Source of the DNA: Clostridia bacterium
GTDB lineage: Bacteria > Bacillota > Clostridia > Christensenellales > Aristaeellaceae
Direction: 5' to 3'
NCBI GenBank assembly: GCA_017412445.1
Contig: JAFPYA010000033.1
Location: 1 to 16,143, forward strand
DNA length: 16,143 nt
The notes under the pieces are model-generated. The model was given only the letters and a program-made list of their open reading frames with translations, was not told the DNA's origin and did not search any database. A program made the position numbers and the translations under genes. Shown here piece after piece: positions 7,501 to 13,982 of the stretch (the first letter of the stretch is position 1; every line of letters begins with the position of its first letter).

Positions 7501-8336
7501 TTCATCAGCCCCCTCACCATTGCTTCGGCCTCCTCAATGCTCACGCATACAGGCAGCGTCTCCCTTGTTTCCTTTTCAAGCAGGCGGCTGAGATAGGCCA
7601 CGCGCGGACAGTTGACCCCCAGCGCCTCAAGCTCCTCCGCGTGGGAAAGCACCTCGCGGGTGTCGCCTTTTACGAATATCCTGCCGTGGTCGAGCACCAT
7701 AAGCTGCCTGGCGAACTCACAAAGCAGCATTATCTTCTGCTCGATTATAACCACGGTGATGCCGTACTCCTCGTTCAGCGTCTTAAGGAGAGTGAAAATC
7801 TGCCTGCTGCTGGCGGGATCAAGCTCGCCCGTAGGCTCGTCCAGCACCAGCACCTTGGGTCTTAGGGCGATGACCGAAGCGATGGCCACCTTTTGCCTTT
7901 GTCCGCCGGAGAGCGAGGCTATAGTGCGCTCCCTCAGGCTCTCTATGCCCACCTGCTTTAAGGCGAACTCCATGCGCCTTGGTATCTCATCGTGCGGTAT
8001 GCCGAAGTTTTCCATGCCGTAGAGCAATTCGTCCTCGACCACAGAGGAGATTATCTGGCTGTCCACATCCTGAAATACTGTGCCCACTATGCGGGAAAGG
8101 TCGGTCAGGCGGTTATCTATGGTGTCCAGCCCGTCCACCTTTACGCTCCCGTAGTAGTCGCCGGGATAGTGGTGGGGCACGATGCCGCCTATGGCGCGCG
8201 CCAGCGTGGTCTTACCCGCGCCGGCGGGGCCTATGATGCCCAGAAAGCCGCCCTCTGGCACGCTGAGCGTGATGTTTTCAAGCGCCGGAGCGGTCTCGTC
8301 TTTATAGGTGAAGGTGAGAGCCTGAATGTCGATCAT
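7497..8336 (-). CDS. ECF transporter ATP-binding protein (first ATPase), switch His replaced by Gln
   Basis: A cytoplasmic ABC ATPase of 279 aa driving the ECF importer. Walker A is GPAGAGKT (36-43); the Q-loop region is VFQDVDSQI (87-95), the FQ/D/QI pattern typical of ECF ATPases. The signature is canonical LSGGQ (142-146). Walker B is VLVLDE (162-167), then PTGELDP in place of the usual PTSGLDP. The H-loop reads VVIIEQKIM, with Q200 where ABC ATPases normally have the catalytic switch His. The frame is clean, so this is a substitution and not a pseudogene. Start ATG 8336 has AAAGGAAA upstream and lies 37 bases after the S-component gene. Confidence 0.93.
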   Translation of the reverse strand: MIDIQALTFTYKDETAPALENITLSVPEGGFLGIIGPAGAGKTTLARAIGGIVPHHYPGDYYGSVKVDGLDTIDNRLTDLSRIVGTVFQDVDSQIISSVVEDELLYGMENFGIPHDEIPRRMEFALKQVGIESLRERTIASLSGGQRQKVAIASVIALRPKVLVLDEPTGELDPASSRQIFTLLKTLNEEYGITVVIIEQKIMLLCEFARQLMVLDHGRIFVKGDTREVLSHAEELEALGVNCPRVAYLSRLLEKETRETLPVCVSIEEAEAMVRGLMK

Positions 8337-8373
8337 GGAAGCGGTTTCCTTTCAGCGGTTATTTCGGGGCGTT

Positions 8374-8913
8374 TTATTTCTTGAGCACCTTTTTAAGCGG
8401 CAGGTACAAAAGCTGCACCAGCACGCTGCCTATAGCCGCCGTGCCCAGCACTATCGGAATGTAGGCCACAAGGCCGCTGCTCTCCATGTGCATGAATACG
8501 AACAGGCAAACCACGAAGCTGCCGCCGGAAATCACGGTGGAAACGAAGATGGCAAGCAGAGGATTCAGGTCGAGCTTGCCGAACCTGAAGGGCACCTTGA
8601 GCATAAAGAACATCGCCACTGCGCCCAGCAGCTCGCTTATGAAATTCAGCCACGGGGTTCCGGGCAGAAACTGGCAGATTGCGCCGGCAAGTATGCCGAT
8701 TATCGCGCTCTCGTAGAGCTTCGGGCGCACAAGCAGTATGGCCAGGCAATACGAGGCAATTATGAAGTTCGGCTTCATGCCGAAGAAGTTGACCACGCTG
8801 CCTACAAACAGCTTGAGCACTGCGCCTGCCGCCAGCAATATGGCGACTATTATCAGGTTCTGGATGGAAAAGCCTTTTTCTTCGCGGGTCTGTACGGTTC
8901 TCTTTTCTGCCAT
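8374..8913 (-). CDS. trpP: TrpP-like S-component of an ECF transporter, predicted tryptophan uptake
   Basis: The membrane substrate-binding subunit of the importer. The chosen start is ATG 8913 (179 aa), preceded by GAAAGGAAGG. The longer reading from 9048 would run through the T-box terminator and is rejected. Six hydrophobic segments lie at about 18-38, 48-62, 70-85, 88-106, 117-141 and 149-172. GMKPN (45-49), the IGILAG stretch (72-77) and PWLNFISELLGA (87-98) resemble, from memory, the TrpP/YhaG tryptophan transporter family of Bacillota. The leader upstream is a T-box with a UGG (Trp) specifier, which independently points to tryptophan. The ATPase and T-component genes follow directly, so it has its own dedicated energising module. 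A related aromatic compound as substrate cannot be excluded. Confidence 0.85.
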   Translation of the reverse strand: MAEKRTVQTREEKGFSIQNLIIVAILLAAGAVLKLFVGSVVNFFGMKPNFIIASYCLAILLVRPKLYESAIIGILAGAICQFLPGTPWLNFISELLGAVAMFFMLKVPFRFGKLDLNPLLAIFVSTVISGGSFVVCLFVFMHMESSGLVAYIPIVLGTAAIGSVLVQLLYLPLKKVLKK

Positions 8914-9005
8914 CGGGGTGTACCTTCCTTTCTTTTGGTCGTATATGGCGACATTGGAGCGTTGGTCGTCCGGCTGCCACCCCGGAGTCGGAAAGAGCGA
9001 AGGTG

Positions 9006-9272
9006 TAAACAAAAAGCTCGCCCCTGTAAAGGACGAGCCTGTAAACACAAACCCATGGTGCCACCTTCATTGAACCGCTTTGGACGGTCCCTCTCACGAG
9101 AGTTCCAACAAACTCTCTGCCCTTAACGCGAGCACACGGTCCGGATACTCGGGCAAGCCCTTTCACCTTTCCCTCGGCGATCCATTTGCCGGTGAACCTT
9201 CCGCGGGCTCTCAGCTGTCCCCGCTCTCTGTAGGTGTCCCTTCCGGTTTGATATTCGCCTCAACGGTTTATG
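9006..9272 (-). ncRNA. Tryptophan T-box riboswitch leader (specifier UGG)
   Basis: The leader senses uncharged tRNA-Trp and, by binding it, prevents termination ahead of trpP. Stem I base: GGCGA (9259-9255) pairs with TCGCC (9180-9176). Above it CCGG (9246-9243) pairs with CCGG (9192-9189), enclosing a specifier loop whose 3' side reads CAAATGGA. The codon TGG at 9184-9182 is followed by a purine, as is usual. AGAGAG (9229-9224) and an apical GCGGG/CCCGC stem (9224-9220 with 9207-9203) follow the T-box pattern. A stem III GAGAGTT/AACTCTC lies near 9117-9098. The T-box core is AAGGTGGCACC (9067-9057), whose bulge UGGC (9063-9060) would pair with GCCA, fitting the G discriminator of bacterial tRNA-Trp. 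The antiterminator pairs AAGG (9067-9064) with CCTT (9032-9029) and ATG (9056-9054) with CGT (9035-9033). Confidence 0.93.
9007..9038 (-). terminator. Intrinsic terminator of the T-box leader
   Basis: An 8-bp stem, GCTCGTCC-type 5' arm (9038-9031) with GGGCGAGC-type 3' arm (9023-9016) and one G-U pair, is followed by TTTTTGTTT (9015-9007). The 5' arm is also the 3' arm of the antiterminator, so the two structures exclude each other. Confidence 0.9.
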
Positions 9273-9278
9273 GCGCAG

Positions 9279-9307
9279 ATTATACTCGCCTTTCCCAAAT
9301 GTGTCAA
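9279..9307 (-). promoter_or_regulatory. Consensus sigma-A promoter for the T-box/trpP/ECF unit
   Basis: On the - strand TTGACA (9307-9302), a 17-base spacer and TATAAT (9284-9279) match the consensus at all twelve positions. Transcription should begin at about 9272-9271, just before stem I of the T-box. A promoter this strong suits control by downstream attenuation. Confidence 0.92.
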
Positions 9308-9310
9308 GTT

Positions 9311-9775
9311 TAAAATCAGACTTTTTTATTGTTTTAATATTATAATTTTCTGAATGATTTAACTGTAAAGGCAATTCACCACAGTAGTAAATGAGGCAGA
9401 GCTTATAAAGTGGCCGTATCGGAGACAAGCCGAAATGCTGTGCGCTACAGTTCCGCCAAATATCAAAATCGGGCGTATTTTTGCGCTTATATGCTCTATT
9501 TGAGCGCGTTTACATTCCGTTCAGCAGCCCGGCTATGCTTTCGTCTGCCTCTTTCTTGCCGCCCCATAATTTGTTAAGCTTTCTCTTTAAGGGACTGTAC
9601 CAGCCAATAAACAGGTCTGCACCCACAAGCACAGCCGCCGAAAGGCCGCTTGCCCCGGCTTCAATTACCGCGCCGGCACCCGATTTCATTATTTCATACG
9701 TCTTGCGGATTTACTGACTTTGACAGATGCTTCCGCACCGTTTCAGATCGCAAAGGACAGCGCGTTAATCCGTTT
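9311..9775. other. Intergenic stretch without a recognised gene
   Basis: Between the T-box promoter and the promoter of the next + strand gene the sequence is first AT-rich (9305-9360) and then mixed. Short open frames exist on both strands. One on the + strand (9369-9503, 44 codons, no early ATG) and one on the - strand across the same bases cannot be told apart as coding. The only frame with gene-like composition is the one at 9510-9689 on the - strand, listed separately. No tRNA, terminator or mobile-element end was seen. Confidence 0.6.
9510..9689 (-). CDS. Possible small protein (59 aa) or gene remnant, unknown function
   Basis: On the - strand ATG 9689 to TAA 9510 encodes 59 residues. 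The first part is Ala/Gly-rich and hydrophobic (GAGAVIEAGASGL, then AAVLVGADLFIGWY, about residues 4-31). The second is basic (SPLKRKLNKLWGGKK, 32-46), followed by EADESIAGLLNGM. A hydrophobic segment followed by a basic cluster would suit a small membrane protein or a fragment of a larger one. No clear ribosome binding site precedes the ATG, and a stop lies seven codons upstream. The frame may therefore be the 3' remnant of a decayed gene. I do not recognise a family. Confidence 0.35.
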   Translation of the reverse strand: MKSGAGAVIEAGASGLSAAVLVGADLFIGWYSPLKRKLNKLWGGKKEADESIAGLLNGM

Positions 9776-9796
9776 TACCTATTGACACGATAGGTA
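9776..9796. promoter_or_regulatory. Perfect inverted repeat (operator candidate) over the -35 box
   Basis: TACCTAT (9776-9782) and ATAGGTA (9790-9796) are a perfect 7-bp inverted repeat separated by 7 bases. The central spacer contains most of the -35 hexamer of the promoter at 9782-9810. The position and two-fold symmetry fit a repressor dimer blocking RNA polymerase. The regulator is not in the window. Confidence 0.6.
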
Positions 9797-9810
9797 GATG
9801 CGAATATAAT
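9782..9810 (+). promoter_or_regulatory. Consensus sigma-A promoter for the UroD-family/GH38 genes
   Basis: TTGACA (9782-9787), a 17-base spacer and TATAAT (9805-9810) match consensus fully. The start of transcription should be near 9817, about 63 bases before the ATG of the gene at 9880. Confidence 0.9.
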
Positions 9811-9879
9811 AAAATCGATGCACGCGCTTAGCAGCGATTGCGGTGCAAATACAGTTCTGTCATCAATGGAGGGCACGAT

Positions 9880-10896
9880 ATGAATTCTAAGCAAAGGCTC
9901 GCGGCCTACATAAAAGGCGAGAAAACAGACATGAGACCCAACCTCACCATCATCGGCAGCGCCGTGTGCCGCTTTGCCGACGGCGGAAAGGGCATGGACA
10001 TAGAGACCTACTGCAAGGACTGGAAAAAAATGGCCGACGCCGCAGCCGTCGCCGCGCGCGAGTATAAGCTTGATTTCATACAGATTGCTTCCGATCTGCT
10101 CAGAGAGGCCGAGGGCTACGGCTCCGAGGTCACGTATTTTAAGGACAAGCTACCCACGATGACCAAAAGCGCACTTGACGACATATGCGATGTAGAGAAG
10201 CTTGTGCCCCTGAAGGCGCGCGACATTCCCCGACTTTACGACCTCGTGAAGGCGGCGGAATACGCGCTTAAGGACCCCGACGTCGATCCCATGGTGCTGG
10301 CGGTAGGCCCAATGACCGTGGCCGGCAACATTCGCGGCGTGGAGGACTTTCTTGTGGACATGTTCGACGAGCCCGAATGCTGCGAAAAGCTGCTTGACAT
10401 CGTGAGCGACACGACGGCTGATTTTATAAGCTGCCTTGCCGAAAAGGGCGTAAAATACGTGTACGTGGCCGATCCCGTGGCCTCGCTGGTCTCGCCCGCG
10501 CTGTACGAAAAGCTGGTGTTCCCGGTGCACAAAAAGCTGTTTGACTGCATGAAGAGTCTCGGCATAACCGGCAGACTGCACGTTTGCGGCAACACGAGCG
10601 GCATAGTACCCCTGACAACGAGCCTCGGCGCGGCGATAGTGGACGTGGATCACGTGGTCGACTTCGCTAAGGCCATAGAGGACTCGAAGGGCAGATGCAT
10701 TATGAACGGCAACATCGACCCCGTAAGCGACGTGTACACCTGCAACGCCGCCCACACGAAACAGGCCATGCTCGACACCGCCGCAAGCGTCAATTGCGCA
10801 CGCGCCATGTTCATGCCCGGCTGCGAGCTGCCCACCGATACAAAAATTGAAAATATACTCGCGATTCACAATGCCCTTATCGAAATAGGCGCATAG
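9880..10896 (+). CDS. URO-D/MtaA-family methyltransferase-like protein
   Basis: A 338-aa cytoplasmic TIM-barrel protein. Start ATG 9880 is chosen because GGAGGG (9868-9873) lies 6 bases upstream; the in-frame ATG at 9838 has no ribosome binding site. The family metal site is complete: GRLHVCGNTSG (H234, C236) and a late cysteine in MFMPGCELPTDT (C315). This matches the His-x-Cys...Cys zinc arrangement of MtaA-type methylcobamide:thiol methyltransferases. The GPMTVAGNIRG segment (143-153) and the DPVASLVSP stretch are also typical. In relatives the zinc binds a thiol that accepts or donates a methyl group from a corrinoid protein. No corrinoid protein is nearby, so the true acceptor is unknown. 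It is followed after a 108-base gap with a hairpin by the GH38 gene, and is probably controlled by the operator at 9776-9796. Confidence 0.88.
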   Translation: MNSKQRLAAYIKGEKTDMRPNLTIIGSAVCRFADGGKGMDIETYCKDWKKMADAAAVAAREYKLDFIQIASDLLREAEGYGSEVTYFKDKLPTMTKSALDDICDVEKLVPLKARDIPRLYDLVKAAEYALKDPDVDPMVLAVGPMTVAGNIRGVEDFLVDMFDEPECCEKLLDIVSDTTADFISCLAEKGVKYVYVADPVASLVSPALYEKLVFPVHKKLFDCMKSLGITGRLHVCGNTSGIVPLTTSLGAAIVDVDHVVDFAKAIEDSKGRCIMNGNIDPVSDVYTCNAAHTKQAMLDTAASVNCARAMFMPGCELPTDTKIENILAIHNALIEIGA

Positions 10897-10910
10897 ATAC
10901 CGTCAAACGC

Positions 10911-10937
10911 AAGCGGGTGGCAAGCTGCCGCCCGCTT
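10911..10937 (+). terminator. Hairpin between the UroD-family gene and the GH38 gene
   Basis: AAGCGGGTGGCA (10911-10922) pairs with TGCCGCCCGCTT (10926-10937) around a 3-base loop, with a single T-G wobble. It lies 14 bases after the UroD stop. What follows is GTTGCTGC, not a T-run, so it may be a partial terminator or an mRNA-stabilising structure rather than a full stop. The GH38 gene has no obvious promoter of its own. Confidence 0.5.
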
Positions 10938-11004
10938 GTTGCTGCAAAACAACGTGGAAACCATACAATCATATATTTCAGGATAAATAAAGGAGGCAGA
11001 CCGA

Positions 11005-13887
11005 ATGAGCAACCTCGCGGAGAAATTTCTGCATCTCAAGACGCAGGTGGGCGGAAACCGTGAGCAGACCGCGTTTGAGTACAGCTTTGGCACGCCCGAA
11101 TCCGAAGTAAACCATATCACCCCTCCCTCGCGCGCGAACAGGCGCATACTGGCCGAAGTGGAGTACGCCATTAGCGTCTCCTCGGCTAACGGAGGCGCCT
11201 TCCAAAGCGAAATCGAGCAGGCGCTCGACGGGCTTTTGGCGGCGCTTGAACGGGACGGCGTGCTTACTGACGAAGAGTGCCTTCGCGCCGAAAAGACACT
11301 TATGCCCATGGCGGAAATCGCCAAGTCCTACAAGCTGATTTTGAGCGGCCACTCACACATAGACATGAACTGGATGTGGGGCTACCACGAGACCGTTGCG
11401 GCAACTCTGGCCACCTTCAGCACCATGTGCAATATAATGGACGAGTACCCCTTGTTCACCTACACCCAGTCGCAGGGCTCCGTTTACAGAATAGTCGAGG
11501 AATACGACCCGGAGCTTATGGAGCGCATCAAGGCGCGCATAGCCGAGGGGCGCTGGCAGGTCGCGGCCACAAGCTGGGTGGAGCCCGACAAGAACATGCC
11601 CTCTGGCGAGTCGCTTTTGAGGCACATAGAGTACACGCGCTCCTATCTTTCGGCGGTTTGGGGCGTGAAGGACTTCGACATAGACTTCGTGCCCGACACG
11701 TTCGGTCACGCCGAAACGATCCCCGAAATAGACGCGTTCGGCGGCGTCAAATACATGTATCATTGCCGCGGCAACGCCCGCAAGGACCTGCTATACCTCT
11801 ACCGCGCGCCCTCAGGCCGCGAGGTGATGGTGCTCAAGGAAGCCAACTGGTACAACGCCGGCATAACTCCGCACATGGCCAACGGCCTTATGGACGTGGT
11901 CAAGCGCTCAAGCGGCCTCAAGTGCGGCATGGTGCTCTTCGGCGTGGGCGACCACGGCGGCGGCCCCACCCGCAGGGACGTGGAGAGGGCGCTGGACATG
12001 ATGACCTGGCCTATCTATCCCACGATACAGTTCGGCGGGCTCAGGGACTACTTCAGGGAGGCCGAGGCGGTGCGGGGCAAGCTGCCCGTGGTCACGGACG
12101 AGCTCAACTTCTTTTCGCCCGGCTGCTACACCACTCAAAGCCGCATCAAGCTTGGCAACCGCCACGCGGAGGCCGCGCTTTACGACACCGAGGCGCTGGC
12201 CGCGCTCGCGGGGCGTCTGACTCCCTACCGTCTGCCCGCGGCGCAGGCGGAGAGGGTATGGCGGGACGTGCTGTTTACGCATTTTCACGACATACTCACC
12301 GGCTCCTGCGTGCGCGATTCGCGCGAATACGCGATGGGTCTGTTCCAGACTACGGCGGCCTTCACTAACACCCAGCGTGAAAAGGCCATGCGCGCGATCT
12401 CAGGGCGCATAGACACCTCCGCCCTGCCTGCGATAAAGAACGCCGAGCCCCGTGAAAGGGCGGAGCACGTAAAATACGACACCCAGTCCGAGGGCGCGGG
12501 CGTGGGCTACGGCGTGGGCAATTTTGCGGGTGTGCCTGTGCCCGAGCGCGGCAGCGGCCTTATGAGGCTGTTCAACGTGTTCAACTCCCTGCCCTATAAG
12601 CGAAGCGCGGTGGTCGAGATCACCGTGTGGGACTACACGGGCGACCTTAAGCGCGTATATATCGAAGACTTAAACGGGCGCGAGCTGCCCTTCCGTCTGG
12701 TGGACAGCAAGGTGCAATGGTATTGGGATCACCGTTATTTCCGCATTCTTGTGCGCGCTGATCTGCCGCCGCTTGGCTACACCACCGTCGTTTTAAGGCA
12801 GCGCAAGCTCGAAAGCTATCCCGTGTATCTGATGGAGGGCGGCGAGACCTCGGCTTTCTACGACGACATCACCCTCGACAACGGCGTGGTGCGCGCGGTC
12901 ATAGACGCTTCGAGCGGCAGGGTAAAGGAGTTTACCGACCTGAAGAAAGGCGTATCGCTCCTGCAGAGTGGAAAAACCGCGGGGCTTGAATACCTCGAAA
13001 CCGAATGCCGCACCTCTAACGCATGGAACATAGGCCGCACGCTGAGAAAGCACGACATAGACAAATGCGTCGAGCTTACGAGGCTTTCAGGCGGCCCCGT
13101 AAGGCAGAGCGCAAAAGCGAAATATGTGTATGAAGGCACGCACAAGGTGCCCTCCACCTTTGAAGTTACCTATTCTCTGGACGAGGGCGCCAACTATCTG
13201 CGCATGGACATAAAGGCCGACTGGCAGGAGCAGGGAGCCGGGATTATTCCCGTGCTTGCGTGGAGCGCGCCCGCAAGCGATATGAAGGGCGAATTCCGCT
13301 ACCTTATCCCCTCCGGCAGCACCGTTCGCCGCGCGCTCAACAACGACGTGCCCGGCATCGGCGGGGCGGCGGCGCTCAGGGCTGACGGCGCGGCGCTTTC
13401 GCTCTTAAGCGACTGCAAGTACGGCTACCGGGGCACCGAAAAAGATTTCTCTCTTACACTTATCAACAGCGCGGTCAATCCCGACCCGTACCCCGAGAGG
13501 GGCGAACACGTAATATCGCTTTTCATGGCCGCGGGCGGAGGCGAGGCACGGGAGCTTCAGCGCCTTACCGACGAAGTGAACCACGCGCCCATGTATTGCT
13601 CCGCGAGCGTGCACGAGGGCGACTTGCCCTGGGAAAACAGCCTGCTTGAGCTTGTTGGCGGCGGCGCGGCCGTGACAAGCGTGCGTCCCGCCGAAAAAGG
13701 CATATTCGTGCGCGGCTACGAGACGGACGGAAAAGACGGCGAAGCGGTGCTGCGCGTGAAGGCCAAAGCCGCCCGCATGTGCGATTTGAGCGGGAGAGCA
13801 CCCGAACAATGCGCCGCCATAGTCGGCGATACGCTGACCCTGCCCATGAAGGCGCACGGCATATGGGAAGTATACATAGAACTGTAA
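11005..13887 (+). CDS. Glycoside hydrolase family 38 alpha-mannosidase
   Basis: A 960-aa retaining alpha-mannosidase that would release mannose from mannosylated glycans. AGGAGG (10991-10996) precedes ATG 11005. Catalytic-domain motifs by alignment with known GH38 enzymes: HSHIDMNWMW (116-125), with zinc ligands H118 and D120; VPDTFGHAETIPEI (229-242), where D231 is the expected nucleophile and zinc ligand; and HFHDILTGS (426-434), supplying H428 and D429. The rest is the middle helical region and large C-terminal beta domains usual for the family. There is no signal peptide, so it is probably cytoplasmic, acting on imported oligosaccharides. Bacterial GH38 enzymes differ in linkage preference (alpha-1,2, -1,3, -1,6), which cannot be read here. 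It lies downstream of a UroD-family gene, possibly in the same transcript. Confidence 0.93.
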   Translation: MSNLAEKFLHLKTQVGGNREQTAFEYSFGTPESEVNHITPPSRANRRILAEVEYAISVSSANGGAFQSEIEQALDGLLAALERDGVLTDEECLRAEKTLMPMAEIAKSYKLILSGHSHIDMNWMWGYHETVAATLATFSTMCNIMDEYPLFTYTQSQGSVYRIVEEYDPELMERIKARIAEGRWQVAATSWVEPDKNMPSGESLLRHIEYTRSYLSAVWGVKDFDIDFVPDTFGHAETIPEIDAFGGVKYMYHCRGNARKDLLYLYRAPSGREVMVLKEANWYNAGITPHMANGLMDVVKRSSGLKCGMVLFGVGDHGGGPTRRDVERALDMMTWPIYPTIQFGGLRDYFREAEAVRGKLPVVTDELNFFSPGCYTTQSRIKLGNRHAEAALYDTEALAALAGRLTPYRLPAAQAERVWRDVLFTHFHDILTGSCVRDSREYAMGLFQTTAAFTNTQREKAMRAISGRIDTSALPAIKNAEPRERAEHVKYDTQSEGAGVGYGVGNFAGVPVPERGSGLMRLFNVFNSLPYKRSAVVEITVWDYTGDLKRVYIEDLNGRELPFRLVDSKVQWYWDHRYFRILVRADLPPLGYTTVVLRQRKLESYPVYLMEGGETSAFYDDITLDNGVVRAVIDASSGRVKEFTDLKKGVSLLQSGKTAGLEYLETECRTSNAWNIGRTLRKHDIDKCVELTRLSGGPVRQSAKAKYVYEGTHKVPSTFEVTYSLDEGANYLRMDIKADWQEQGAGIIPVLAWSAPASDMKGEFRYLIPSGSTVRRALNNDVPGIGGAAALRADGAALSLLSDCKYGYRGTEKDFSLTLINSAVNPDPYPERGEHVISLFMAAGGGEARELQRLTDEVNHAPMYCSASVHEGDLPWENSLLELVGGGAAVTSVRPAEKGIFVRGYETDGKDGEAVLRVKAKAARMCDLSGRAPEQCAAIVGDTLTLPMKAHGIWEVYIEL

Positions 13888-13914
13888 GAAAGCATATCTC
13901 CCGTTTCACAGAAA

Positions 13915-13957
13915 CAAAAAAACGCGGCCCGGAAGCTTAATCGTTTCCGGGCCGCGC
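13915..13957. terminator. Strong terminator between GH38 and the converging phosphatase gene
   Basis: A 12-bp GC-rich stem, CGCGGCCCGGAA (13923-13934) with TTCCGGGCCGCG (13945-13956), has a 10-base loop. Read on the - strand it is followed by seven T (complement of the A-run before 13923), a classic terminator for the gene at 13983-15029. On the + strand it is followed only by CTTTATT, so it is a weaker stop for the GH38 gene. Confidence 0.88.
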
Positions 13958-13982
13958 TTTATTGAGCGAAACGCCTTGTACC

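Noticed and set aside
8914..9048. N-terminal extension of the S-component from ATG 9048
   Set aside because: It would translate the T-box terminator and the leader; ATG 8913 has a good ribosome binding site and gives the family length.
8393..9166. 257-aa open frame on the - strand
   Set aside because: It is out of frame with trpP, crosses the T-box RNA, and is rich in Arg/His/Gly as expected for a shadow frame.
9123..9428. 101-aa open frame on the - strand over the T-box promoter
   Set aside because: It spans a perfect promoter and stem I of the riboswitch, and has no ribosome binding site or recognisable family.
9481..9717. 78-aa open frame on the + strand
   Set aside because: It is Ser/Pro-rich shadow sequence opposite the better - strand frame at 9510-9689 and has no ribosome binding site.
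9838..9879. Upstream ATG for the UroD-family gene
   Set aside because: GGAGGG is correctly spaced for ATG 9880, not for 9838, and the extra 14 residues do not match the family start.
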